This document shows positions 1 to 6,707 of a DNA stretch of 7,585 bases, one piece after another. Source of the stretch: an uncultured Clostridia bacterium (GTDB taxonomy: Bacteria > Bacillota > Clostridia > TANB77 > CAG-508); contig CAKPJR010000052.1 of the NCBI GenBank assembly GCA_934162925.1, forward strand, positions 1 to 7,585, written 5' to 3'. The notes below the pieces were generated by a model. The model was given only the letters and a program-made list of their open reading frames with translations, searched no databases and was not told where the DNA came from. How positions within the stretch are numbered: position 1 is the first letter of the stretch; each line of letters starts with the position of its first letter. The position numbers and the translations under genes are program-made.

Positions 1-272
1 TTATTTACTAAATCTTTTAATGCTTTACCAGCTTTGAATACTGGAGCTTTTGATGCAGGTATTTTGATTTCTTCTTTAGTTTGTGGGTTTCTTCCTTTTC
101 TAGCTGCTCTTTTTCTTACTTCAAAAGAACCAAATCCAACTAATTGTACTTTGTCTCCACTTACTAAAGCATTTGTTACAACATCAACGAATGCATTAAC
201 TGCTTCTTCAGCACCTTTTTTTGTTTCTCCTGTTTTTGCAGCTATTGCTGCGATTAATTCAGCTTTGTTCAT
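1..272 (-). CDS. hup: HU family DNA-binding protein, 3' end cut by the window edge
   Basis: This is the small histone-like protein HU, which dimerises, bends DNA non-specifically and helps compact the nucleoid. Ninety codons are visible; the 91st (AA-) is cut, and a lysine plus stop would give the usual length of about 91 residues. The protein starts MNKAELIAAIA. Family hallmarks are the helical dimerisation part (residues 1-45), the GFGSFEVRKRAARKGRNP block (46-63) with the arginine-rich start of the DNA-clasping arm, the arm tip around Asn62-Pro63, and the end APVFKAGKALKDLVN (76-90). The ATG at 272 is fixed by a strong AGGAGGT at 287-281, 8 bases upstream. It follows the flippase gene on the same strand after about 158 bases. 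I see no convincing -35/-10 pair in that gap, so it may be read through from the flippase gene or use a promoter I cannot recognise. Confidence 0.98.
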   Translation of the reverse strand, partial: MNKAELIAAIAAKTGETKKGAEEAVNAFVDVVTNALVSGDKVQLVGFGSFEVRKRAARKGRNPQTKEEIKIPASKAPVFKAGKALKDLVN

Positions 273-339
273 TTAAAATTACCTCCTAATAAGATTTGTT
301 ACTATTGTAGAAAACTTCTACATTTAAGATTATTCGCCA

Positions 340-353
340 ATTTTAGCTAAAAT
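340..353. repeat. 14-bp perfect palindrome in the hup leader
   Basis: ATTTTAGCTAAAAT is a perfect palindrome about 70 bases upstream of the hup start. It could be an operator or a small hairpin. Its first bases are shared with one arm of the larger inverted repeat at 349-407, so the two cannot form at once. No regulator is known from the sequence. Confidence 0.45.
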
Positions 354-407
354 CCTTCTTTTTTGTTTTTTATTTTTTTCATACTTCCTATTATTTCTAA
401 GGATTTT
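349..407 (-). repeat. 9-bp inverted repeat between the flippase gene and hup
   Basis: AAAATCCTT (349-357) and AAGGATTTT (399-407) are perfect inverted copies separated by 41 bases. Read on the minus strand, which is the coding direction of both neighbours, the loop is nearly all A and G. The stem lacks a U-run of its own, so it is not a standard terminator. It may be a weak mRNA hairpin after the flippase stop at 431 or a structured hup leader. The 273-430 gap holds nothing else I can support. Confidence 0.35.
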
Positions 408-430
408 GGTTTTATATCATGTAAATTATA

Positions 431-2083
431 TTATTTTTTTCTTTTGTTAATATTTCTGTACGCCTTTTGTCCGTAAGGAATCATAGATATTTCTTCTTTG
501 GATAGCACTTTAAAGCATAGCAATAAGATTATATATATACTTCCTGCTAATAATAAGGATAAAATTAATGTAATTGAGCTAGAAAGTGCTTTATGCAAGA
601 CATTATAAAAACTATATGAAATTACTGTCATTAGTATTGATGCCATTAATGGCTTTAATAAAAACTTATCTTTTTCAAATTTAATATTTATATTTCTTTT
701 TAGTACAATCAAGCATATAATAAAAGATACTGCGTTTGATATTATTGACGATATAATTGCTCCTTTTACTCCAATAATAGGAATTAAATTTATGTTTAAA
801 ATAAGTTTAATTACTGCTCCAATTGCAAAAGCAATTACTGGAACATTTACCTTTCCTAATCCCTGCAGTGCCCCATTTATAGTTTGTGTTAGCACAACAA
901 AAATAATTGTCCACGCAGAATATTTTAACATTTCTCCTCCTGCAGATGCGTTTGGAAATAATAGGTCTAGTATTTGATTTGAATAAATAGACATACAAAC
1001 ACTGCACGGAATTCCTATTAATATAGTAACTAATATTGAGAATTTTATTCTTTTTTTCACTATATCCATTTCTTTTCTTGCAATTGCCCCTGAAATTGTT
1101 GGAACTAATGCAGTTGCAAAAGCAATGTTAAAAGAAAATGGTAACGTTATTAGTGTATCTACTTTTCCGCTTAATATTCCATATTGTATAGTTGCTTCTT
1201 TTTCTCCTATGTATGCTTTAAGAATTCTAACTACAGTTAATGCATCTATAGTTTTTGTCATTGCCGAAAAAAGTGCACACAAAGCTATTGGTACTGAAAC
1301 AATTAATATGTTTTTTATAATTCTTCCAACACTTTCTTTTTTATTTATTGTAGATGATATAACTTCTTGCCACATATTTCTTTTTCTTTTAATGAAATAT
1401 TTATATAAATAAATTACACTACACAACGTTGCAAGTGTAGTAGCTATTGTAGCACCTCCAGCCATTAAAATTGTATTATTCCCGGATATGCTTGCCAATT
1501 GTTCTACTATTAATATAGTAAAGATTGTTTTAAAAACCTGTTCTAAACTTTGTGAATTAGCAGTTACAGATAAATTTTCTTTTCCATTAAAGTATCCTCT
1601 TAAAACAGAGGCTATTGACACAAGAAACACAGATGGAGAAAGGGCTAAAAGTGTCATTTCTGCTTCCGGTATTTGCAGATATATATTTGATATATATTTT
1701 GCACCCAAGAACAATACACTACTTCCTGCAAATCCTAAAGTTCCAAATAAAGCTATAGCTATTTTAAATATTCTATACGCACCTCTATTATCTCCTATAG
1801 CGACTTTGCCAGATACTAATTTTGAAATTGCATTTGGCACACCAATTGAACAAATCGTAAGAAAAAGTGCATATATTTGAAACCCGCTACTATATATTGC
1901 GTTTCCCTTATCTCCAAAGCCTTCTCTATTTGTAAGATATAATTTATAAATCAATCCTACCACTTTTATAATAACCTGAGAAAACATTAATACAATAACT
2001 CCATGCATAAATCCAGTTTTTTTATTTTCTATACTTTCTCGATTCTTAATTTTAATTCCTCCATGATACTGATATTTAGTCAA
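431..2083 (-). CDS. spoVB: SpoVB/YtgP-like polysaccharide flippase (MOP superfamily)
   Basis: This is a polytopic membrane protein of the MOP (MATE/MVF) exporter superfamily, in the SpoVB/YtgP group. Members are thought to flip lipid-linked cell-wall or spore-cortex precursors across the membrane. Hydrophobic helices run nearly throughout, as in the usual 14-helix fold. The family-like stretch RGYFNGKENLSVTANSQSLE begins near residue 162, and a basic tail (NINKRKK) ends the protein. Length is about 540-550 residues, normal for the group. The end given is a TTG at 2083, the farthest ordinary start, but it has no ribosome site and lies inside a repeat. A GGAGG at 2062-2058 sits 7 bases before an in-frame ATT at 2050, which I favour as the true start. 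The first in-frame ATG (2008) would cut into the conserved N-terminus. The neighbour hup on the same strand supports spoVB, but B. subtilis-type genomes have several paralogues, so the exact orthologue is inferred. Confidence 0.9.
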   Translation of the reverse strand: MTKYQYHGGIKIKNRESIENKKTGFMHGVIVLMFSQVIIKVVGLIYKLYLTNREGFGDKGNAIYSSGFQIYALFLTICSIGVPNAISKLVSGKVAIGDNRGAYRIFKIAIALFGTLGFAGSSVLFLGAKYISNIYLQIPEAEMTLLALSPSVFLVSIASVLRGYFNGKENLSVTANSQSLEQVFKTIFTILIVEQLASISGNNTILMAGGATIATTLATLCSVIYLYKYFIKRKRNMWQEVISSTINKKESVGRIIKNILIVSVPIALCALFSAMTKTIDALTVVRILKAYIGEKEATIQYGILSGKVDTLITLPFSFNIAFATALVPTISGAIARKEMDIVKKRIKFSILVTILIGIPCSVCMSIYSNQILDLLFPNASAGGEMLKYSAWTIIFVVLTQTINGALQGLGKVNVPVIAFAIGAVIKLILNINLIPIIGVKGAIISSIISNAVSFIICLIVLKRNINIKFEKDKFLLKPLMASILMTVISYSFYNVLHKALSSSITLILSLLLAGSIYIILLLCFKVLSKEEISMIPYGQKAYRNINKRKK

Positions 2084-2122
2084 ATTGTAATTTGTGTGAT
2101 CAAATTTATTTTTGTGTTTGTA

Positions 2123-2145
2123 GGGGCAGGCCCTGTGTCTGCCCC
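2123..2145. repeat. GC-rich hairpin 1 of the palindromic element
   Basis: GGGGCAG (2123-2129) pairs with CTGCCCC (2139-2145) around a 9-base loop. There is no U-run after it in either direction, so it is not an ordinary intrinsic terminator, though it could slow transcription or protect RNA ends. Confidence 0.6.
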
Positions 2146-2158
2146 TTAATTACAGTTT

Positions 2159-2179
2159 GGGCGGGCACAGGGCCCGCCC
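2159..2179. repeat. GC-rich hairpin 2 of the palindromic element
   Basis: GGGCGGGC (2159-2166) pairs with GCCCGCCC (2172-2179) around the 5-base loop ACAGG. It is the inverted partner of hairpin 1. Where the two copies differ, A:T in hairpin 1 is G:C here, so pairing is kept in both. Confidence 0.6.
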
Positions 2180-2215
2180 CTACGAATCCAACTTCCCACC
2201 TCACACATCCATTTT

Positions 2216-2231
2216 ACAAATTCCAATTTGT
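2216..2231. promoter_or_regulatory. 16-bp palindrome ACAAATTCCAATTTGT, possible operator
   Basis: Two 7-base arms (ACAAATT and AATTTGT) flank CC. A near copy, TCAAATTGTAATTTGT, lies at 2080-2095 next to the flippase start. The pair could be binding sites for a dimeric regulator of the divergent genes, or simply the ends of the repeat element. The sequence does not decide between them. Confidence 0.35.
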
Positions 2232-2271
2232 CTTTCTAATTAATGTATATGAACTTTTTCTTTAAAAAGAC

Positions 2272-2300
2272 TTGTTTTTTTGCGCTTTTTATAAGATAAT
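2272..2300 (+). promoter_or_regulatory. Probable promoter of the coupling-protein gene
   Basis: TTGTTT (2272-2277) and GATAAT (2295-2300) are separated by 17 bases. The -10 matches 5 of 6 consensus bases; the -35 matches only its TTG. The start of transcription would be near 2307, giving a leader of about 30 bases before the GTG at 2339. Confidence 0.45.
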
Positions 2301-2338
2301 ATATATGTATAAAAATGTAATTAATTGGGGGATTAAAG

Positions 2339-4651
2339 GTGAAATACATAGATAAATTTTTAAAATTACTTAAAACTGATAGAAATACTTTCTTTACTTT
2401 CGTTTTAAGTTTATTTACAGTTTATATAATAGTAGATAGAGTTGTAGAATTATTAATTTTATGTTTTACAGGGATGTCAGTATCATATTGGGGGCCGATA
2501 AAATACACATTAGCTCTGGCATGTCCAATATTTGCATTCTTATTTTCTTATCCATCTAAGCTATGCAAATCTGATGATGATAAAATATCATTTTTCAAAA
2601 CATATTGTATTTGTTTATATGTAATAGGAATATCAGCAGTTGTACAATGGCTTAATTATTTATGTTGGATTTTGCTTATGTCTCTTCCACACTATGACAT
2701 AATGATAACAGAATTCTCAGATTTAATTATTAGAGCCCTTACTGCAATGTCACTTTATATACCACTTACTACTTTTTATAAATTAATTATGTGGTTAAAC
2801 AAAACCGTTAATGACCCAATTTTCCCTAATAATTTCCAAGAATCTATATGTGACTTTCAGGGAATTGATATATCTGCACCTGATGGCACTACTGGTCCAT
2901 ACAGTTTAGAAATAGAAATTTGTAAGGATAGAGGAACTAATAAACCTGTTAAGATACTAGAATCTAGGAGATTCTATCCAACCATTGTTGTTGGACCTTC
3001 TGGTACAGGTAAAACATCAATGGTTATGGAACCAATGATTGCTAGAGACATAGAGAAAAAGTATTTCTTTAGAGAGACTTCAAAAGAAATGGGCTATACC
3101 GCATTAAAGACAAATATAGCTTATCTAAATAAACCTTATGATAATGAATATTTAAATAAAAACTTTACATTAAATATGCTTACACCTGTAGAAGGAAAAG
3201 AAAATATATATAAAGCCTATATGAATAAAATGATATCTGCAATTGAAAATAATGGAAAAATAGTTTATAAAGACCTTGGTATAACCGCTGTCAGTCCTGA
3301 TGCCGAGCATATAGATAGGTTAAAAGAAGTTGCAAAAGCTTTTGATATGCCTTATATAGAGATAGATCCAACAAATCCAAATTCAATTGGTTTAAATCCA
3401 TTTATTATAGGTAGCCCTGCACTTTGTGGATTAATCATTTCTCTTGTTATTAGAGGATTATATAGTGCTACCGAGCATACTGCAGAGCTTGCATATTCTG
3501 AAGATATTGCGACTCAAGCTACTCAAAATCTGGTATTACTCTTAAAATTAATGTACCCAAAAATGCATGATGGATTAATGCCAAACTTAGAAGATTTACT
3601 TAGATGTTATACAAATTTTGATTTAGTACAAGAAATGTGTGAAGAGTTAAAAAAAGATGAAGAATTAGCAAAAGAATATGCACTTCAGTTAGACTATTTC
3701 GAGCAATATTTCTACAAGGATTCAGAAGGAAGAAAAGATATGAAGAAGTATGTTCATTTTGCTTCTTCTACACTAGATACTGTATTACGTTCTGCTGAAG
3801 TTAGAAGTATTATATGTAATAGATATAACAATATAGATTTTAATGATGTAATTAATAATGGTAAAGTTGTATTTATATCTACAAGACCATATGAAATTGG
3901 TGGAGCCGCACACAAAGGATTTGGGCTATTCTTCTTAATGCTTATGATGTGCTCTGTAGAAAATAATCGTAAACTAGTAAAGAATCGTTTACCTCATTTT
4001 ATGTATGTCGATGAATTCAGTGCATATAATCCAGATTCTTTAGGAGATATGTATACTATATACAGAAAATTTAAAATAGGTACAATCTTTTCTTCTCAGA
4101 CTTTGGCTGGATTTGGTGAGGGTTCTGGTGCATTACTTTCTAACGCAGCAACAAAAATAACCTTTGGAAATAGCACTCCAGATGAAATGAGTTGGTGGAC
4201 TCAAGAATTTGGTCAAAGAAAAGAATGGAAAGTTGGATATGGCTATGATAAATCCGAAGGTGAATATTCAGATAAATTAAGTGGACCAGACTGGGCTTGG
4301 ACAGACCATATGAAACTTGGCAAAATACAAGGTCTTAAATTTAAGAATATAATTTATAAGACTAAAGCAAAGAATGGTAAAAATGTTGTTAACTTTGGAA
4401 AAGTAGACTTCTTGGAAAGCAAATATAAAGTACCTCATAAGAGCAAAAACTATAATTTTAGTAAATACATTACTGCAGTAAGTGATGATAAAAAGGAAGA
4501 AAAAACAAAGTGGAAGCCTAATAAAGTAGTATTTACAAAAGATGAAAGAGGAGATATAGATCCTGTCCAAACAGATACAACAGACAGTTCTTATTTCTTT
4601 GATAATGAAGATGCTATAAGTTTTAATTTAGGAAATAACAAGAAAAGCTAA
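2339..4651 (+). CDS. VirD4/TraG-type coupling ATPase (T4CP-like), orphan
   Basis: This is a 770-residue membrane-anchored P-loop ATPase of the type IV coupling protein family. Known members form hexamers at the inner membrane and feed DNA or protein into a conjugation channel. About four hydrophobic helices fill residues 18-152; many VirD4 proteins have two. The cytoplasmic part has Walker A GPSGTGKTS (219-227), the VirD4-like GLNPF (351-355), a strand VVFISTRPY, Walker B MYVDEF with Asp558-Glu559, and the glutamine motif IFSSQTLAGFG (Gln587). The tail after about 640 fits the usual T4CP end (MKLGKIQGLKFK), then turns acidic. All catalytic motifs look intact. The GTG start is supported by GGGGGA at 2327-2332, 6 bases upstream; no better ATG is nearby. 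The gene stands alone on its strand and converges on the replication-relaxation-like gene. No relaxase, VirB4, VirB6 or pilus gene is in view, so the substrate is unknown. Confidence 0.92.
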   Translation: MKYIDKFLKLLKTDRNTFFTFVLSLFTVYIIVDRVVELLILCFTGMSVSYWGPIKYTLALACPIFAFLFSYPSKLCKSDDDKISFFKTYCICLYVIGISAVVQWLNYLCWILLMSLPHYDIMITEFSDLIIRALTAMSLYIPLTTFYKLIMWLNKTVNDPIFPNNFQESICDFQGIDISAPDGTTGPYSLEIEICKDRGTNKPVKILESRRFYPTIVVGPSGTGKTSMVMEPMIARDIEKKYFFRETSKEMGYTALKTNIAYLNKPYDNEYLNKNFTLNMLTPVEGKENIYKAYMNKMISAIENNGKIVYKDLGITAVSPDAEHIDRLKEVAKAFDMPYIEIDPTNPNSIGLNPFIIGSPALCGLIISLVIRGLYSATEHTAELAYSEDIATQATQNLVLLLKLMYPKMHDGLMPNLEDLLRCYTNFDLVQEMCEELKKDEELAKEYALQLDYFEQYFYKDSEGRKDMKKYVHFASSTLDTVLRSAEVRSIICNRYNNIDFNDVINNGKVVFISTRPYEIGGAAHKGFGLFFLMLMMCSVENNRKLVKNRLPHFMYVDEFSAYNPDSLGDMYTIYRKFKIGTIFSSQTLAGFGEGSGALLSNAATKITFGNSTPDEMSWWTQEFGQRKEWKVGYGYDKSEGEYSDKLSGPDWAWTDHMKLGKIQGLKFKNIIYKTKAKNGKNVVNFGKVDFLESKYKVPHKSKNYNFSKYITAVSDDKKEEKTKWKPNKVVFTKDERGDIDPVQTDTTDSSYFFDNEDAISFNLGNNKKS

Positions 4652-4657
4652 AAAAGT

Positions 4658-4691
4658 AGAGACAATTTTATTTTAAATTGTCTCTTTTTTT
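4658..4691. terminator. Bidirectional intrinsic terminator
   Basis: AGAGACAATTT (4658-4668) pairs perfectly with AAATTGTCTCT (4675-4685) around a 6-base loop, and seven T follow (4685-4691). On the minus strand the same stem is followed by AC and then a run of T. It lies in the 51-base gap between the two convergent genes, so it can end both transcripts. Confidence 0.9.
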
Positions 4692-4702
4692 ATCTATGCT
4701 TT

Positions 4703-5632
4703 CTATTCTAGAGCCTTTAATGTCACTTCTTCCATTTTGTATTTTCCATCTTCTATTTTAAATTCTACTAATGATTTATCCAATGAATCGCTGTTCTGTC
4801 TTAAATCTGTAGTAAACAATAATTTTATTCCTGGTATTTCTAATTTATTTGTTACAATTACTTTTAGTACCTCTACCATGTGTTTATTATCTTCACATAC
4901 TAGTACTAATTGTGGTTTTATTGCAAAACCTGAATCAAATTGTACAAAGCTTTCATAAAAATCTATATAGTATTTCATTCTGTCTATTAGTTTATTTTCC
5001 CAATCTTCTTCTCTTCTAATAGCTTCAAAAATCAAGTCTATAGATTTATTATTTTTAGTTATTTTAACTCCCGCATGTGCTTTAAAAATTTTTCCCAATT
5101 TTTTTGCAGTAAGTTGTGGTTTTACAGTAAAACTATCAAAGGCTTTTACTTTTCTTAAATAAGCAACTATTATTTGATTTCCTGCTAAGCGTTTTTTTAT
5201 CATTCCTACAGTCTTTGTATTATCTGTAGGTTGCCACTTACACTCGATTCCTCTTGAATTAAGTAAATATTTGCCCATTTTTTCTAAACAATATACTCTA
5301 TATATACATTTTCCTTCTTCACTTCTAAAATAATACCTAGTTAAAATTTTAGATTTTACTAATTGCTCTAATTTATTATTTAATTTATCTTGAGATTTAA
5401 TATCTTCTCCATTATGTACTAATATTTGATAAATCTGTCTAGAAGTAATAAATTCAAATTTGTTTACTAATTCCATTATTTTAAAATGAATATCTGTAAT
5501 ATGTCCTATGTTTATTTTATGTATTATTTGGTTCATAGAAACATATCCATCTTTTCCATCAAAAGTCTTTACTTCTCCCTCTCTTACTGCAAATGGTGAT
5601 ACATCTGTTTTTATTTGATTATCTTCTACCAT
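4703..5632 (-). CDS. Winged-helix protein resembling the replication-relaxation (Replic_Relax) family
   Basis: This 309-residue soluble protein shows no signal or membrane segment. Residues 48-125 look like a winged helix (FITSRQIYQIL, then LNNKLEQLVKSKILTRYYF and a YRVYCLEKMGKYLL wing), as in proteins that bind DNA. The C-terminal part (140-290) alternates strands and helices; SIDLIFEAIRRE (197-208), KPQLVLVCED (239-248) and KLLFTTDLR (270-278) suggest a fold like PD-(D/E)XK nucleases, but the catalytic lysine is not evident, so activity is doubtful. This pattern matches my memory of the Replic_Relax family, found on plasmids and near conjugation genes. The ATG at 5632 has AAAGGAG at 5649-5643, 10 bases upstream. 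It lies 20 bases after the S1 gene, so the two should share a transcript, and it ends facing the coupling ATPase. A transcriptional regulator of that neighbourhood is an alternative. Confidence 0.7.
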   Translation of the reverse strand: MVEDNQIKTDVSPFAVREGEVKTFDGKDGYVSMNQIIHKINIGHITDIHFKIMELVNKFEFITSRQIYQILVHNGEDIKSQDKLNNKLEQLVKSKILTRYYFRSEEGKCIYRVYCLEKMGKYLLNSRGIECKWQPTDNTKTVGMIKKRLAGNQIIVAYLRKVKAFDSFTVKPQLTAKKLGKIFKAHAGVKITKNNKSIDLIFEAIRREEDWENKLIDRMKYYIDFYESFVQFDSGFAIKPQLVLVCEDNKHMVEVLKVIVTNKLEIPGIKLLFTTDLRQNSDSLDKSLVEFKIEDGKYKMEEVTLKALE

Positions 5633-5652
5633 AATTATGGCACTCCTTTCTA

Positions 5653-6459
5653 TTATAGAATTGTTAATTTTATTTTCTTTTTGTCTGGAATAATCTTTTT
5701 TATTATTAGTCTTACATTTTCTCCATATTCAATATTCTCTTTATAGTCTGCTAAGCCAACTAGATTGGGTTTTAATTCAATAAATATTCCATTTTTATTT
5801 TTTTCTTTTTCTCTAGCAATTCCTGAAACTGTCATGCCTTCTCTGAACTCTTTTACATTTTCTTCCCAAGATCCAAGAGTCTCTTTATAGCTTAGAATCA
5901 CTCTGTTTGTTTTCCTATCTATAGATTTTATCATAATTTTTATCTTTTGTCCAATTTTAAATCTTTCATGTGGCGTTTTTATCCTTGCAACTGATATATC
6001 CTCTATATGAACTAGACCTACTATTCCTCCACCTATTTCTACAAAAGCCCCATATGGTCTAATATTTTTCACTATTCCATATACTATCATACCTTCTTTT
6101 AGTTCAGTTTTCATCCAGTTAATTGCTTCTTTCCCAACTGCTTTTCTAGATAAAATTACTGTATCTTTCTTGCTTGTATCTTTCACTTTAAATTGAACTA
6201 CTTTATCTATTTTGCTTTTGCATATATTAGGCTTAGGAAATCCTGTTTCATCAATATTTATAGCTTCTATTTCATCCCTTGGTATGATTCCTGTTATATT
6301 ATTTCCTAAATCCACGTATAAGTTGTAATTGCTATCACATCTGCTCACTCTGGCTTGTATTATATCTCCATTAGCTGATGCTTTACTTAATTCTTCTAAT
6401 GAAAATGCCTGTGGTGCACTTGCCCATCCTTCTGGAATAAATTTTTGTACATATTCCAT
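5653..6459 (-). CDS. S1-domain RNA-binding protein (three S1 repeats)
   Basis: This 268-residue cytoplasmic protein is built of S1/OB-fold RNA-binding repeats. Repeat 1 spans about 31-106 (GDIIQARVSRCDSNYNLYVD). Repeat 2 spans about 122-193 and is the most canonical (GMIVYGIVKNIRPYGAFVEI, then GLVHIEDIS). Repeat 3 spans about 207-268 (GMTVSGIA, GIFIELKPNLVGLADY) and is shorter, running to the C-terminus. Related S1 proteins act in translation, RNA decay or transcription; the target here is unknown. It is shorter than full ribosomal protein S1 and resembles a separate clostridial S1-protein group I remember, without a known role. The ATG at 6459 has AAGGAAG at 6476-6470, 10 bases upstream; an out-of-frame ATG at 6466 is too close to that site. 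It is first in a two-gene unit with the winged-helix protein and has its own strong promoter, so it is not simply read through from rluB. Confidence 0.92.
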   Translation of the reverse strand: MEYVQKFIPEGWASAPQAFSLEELSKASANGDIIQARVSRCDSNYNLYVDLGNNITGIIPRDEIEAINIDETGFPKPNICKSKIDKVVQFKVKDTSKKDTVILSRKAVGKEAINWMKTELKEGMIVYGIVKNIRPYGAFVEIGGGIVGLVHIEDISVARIKTPHERFKIGQKIKIMIKSIDRKTNRVILSYKETLGSWEENVKEFREGMTVSGIAREKEKNKNGIFIELKPNLVGLADYKENIEYGENVRLIIKKIIPDKKKIKLTIL

Positions 6460-6500
6460 ATAACATTTTCTTCCTTTCTTTTGTATTTTTACCTAAAAAC

Positions 6501-6529
6501 ATTATATATTTTGTTTTCTTACTTTTCAA
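6501..6529 (-). promoter_or_regulatory. Sigma-A-type promoter of the S1/winged-helix operon
   Basis: On the minus strand TTGAAA (6529-6524) and TATAAT (6506-6501) are separated by exactly 17 bases. The -10 is perfect and the -35 matches 4 of 6. Transcription should start near 6494, leaving a leader of about 35 bases before the ATG at 6459. Confidence 0.75.
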
Positions 6530-6603
6530 TAGAATTTTATATTTTCTATTGTTCTCAACCATATAGATTTGTATGTTATTATATTATTGCAATATATAAT
6601 ATA

Positions 6604-6612
6604 TGCTATAAT
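6604..6612 (+). promoter_or_regulatory. Extended -10 promoter on the plus strand
   Basis: TGCTATAAT is a perfect extended -10 (TGn-TATAAT). No good -35 is seen at 16-18 bases, which extended -10 promoters can lack. It faces the terminator-like hairpin at 6664-6707 and no coding region, suggesting a small RNA. Such AT-rich motifs also arise by chance. Confidence 0.4.
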
Positions 6613-6618
6613 CGCTAT

Positions 6619-6707
6619 TACCGTTAAGATTTTCTCATTACATTTGGAAACTTAAATCGGCGAGAACAAATGGCGGCTTAAGTCGCTTTGTTCCTTATTT
6701 GTTTTTT
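6619..6707 (+). ncRNA. Putative small RNA, antisense to the rluB 3' end
   Basis: A transcript from the extended -10 would start near 6619 and could end after the hairpin and T-run near 6707, giving about 90 bases. It contains a short direct repeat (CTTAAATCGGC at 6651-6661, CTTAAGTCGCT at 6677-6687) and two mutually exclusive sets of pairings. Its last 13 bases overlap the rluB 3' end on the opposite strand. No known RNA family is recognised. Existence is inferred from signals alone. Confidence 0.3.
6664..6707 (+). terminator. Terminator-like hairpin between rluB and the S1 promoter
   Basis: GAACAAA (6664-6670) pairs with TTTGTTC (6687-6693); inside, GCG (6673-6675) pairs with CGC (6684-6686), with a 2-base bulge and a loop that can close to TTAA. 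On the plus strand it is followed by CTTATTTG and six T, a weak terminator tail. On the minus strand no T-run follows, so it does not clearly end rluB transcripts. Confidence 0.45.

Larger units (their letters stand above)
2080..2231. repeat. MITE-like palindromic repeat element
   Basis: The roughly 150-bp element is symmetric. Outer ends are CAAATTGTAATTTGT (2081-2095) and, inverted, 2216-2230, matching at 14 of 15 bases. Inside is a 25-base inverted repeat (2120-2144 against 2159-2183) matching at 22 of 25, with a 14-base centre. The core is GC-rich (18 and 21 of 25 bases) in a very AT-rich region. Each core half also folds on itself. No transposase gene and no clear target-site duplication are visible. 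Similar GTAGGGGC-type intergenic repeats are, from memory, common in Bacillota genomes. A non-autonomous mobile repeat or REP-like element is the likeliest reading. It separates the divergent flippase and coupling-protein genes. Confidence 0.65.

Noticed and set aside
34..276. Open frame on the plus strand opposite hup
   Set aside because: It is a mirror of the HU gene; the minus strand has the ribosome site and a clear family match.
1488..1880. 130-codon plus-strand open frame inside the flippase gene
   Set aside because: No ribosome site and no recognisable protein; it is the antisense shadow of a well-supported membrane protein.
2120..2183. GC-rich hairpins as a terminator for either divergent gene
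   Set aside because: No T-run follows on either strand, and the hairpins lie upstream, not downstream, of both genes.
2080..2240. Target-site duplication at the ends of the palindromic element
   Set aside because: Flanking bases on the two sides do not match convincingly.
2249..2299. 16-codon plus-strand frame (MNFFFKKTC...) before the coupling gene
   Set aside because: No ribosome site, and it overlaps the likely promoter; too short to support as a leader peptide.
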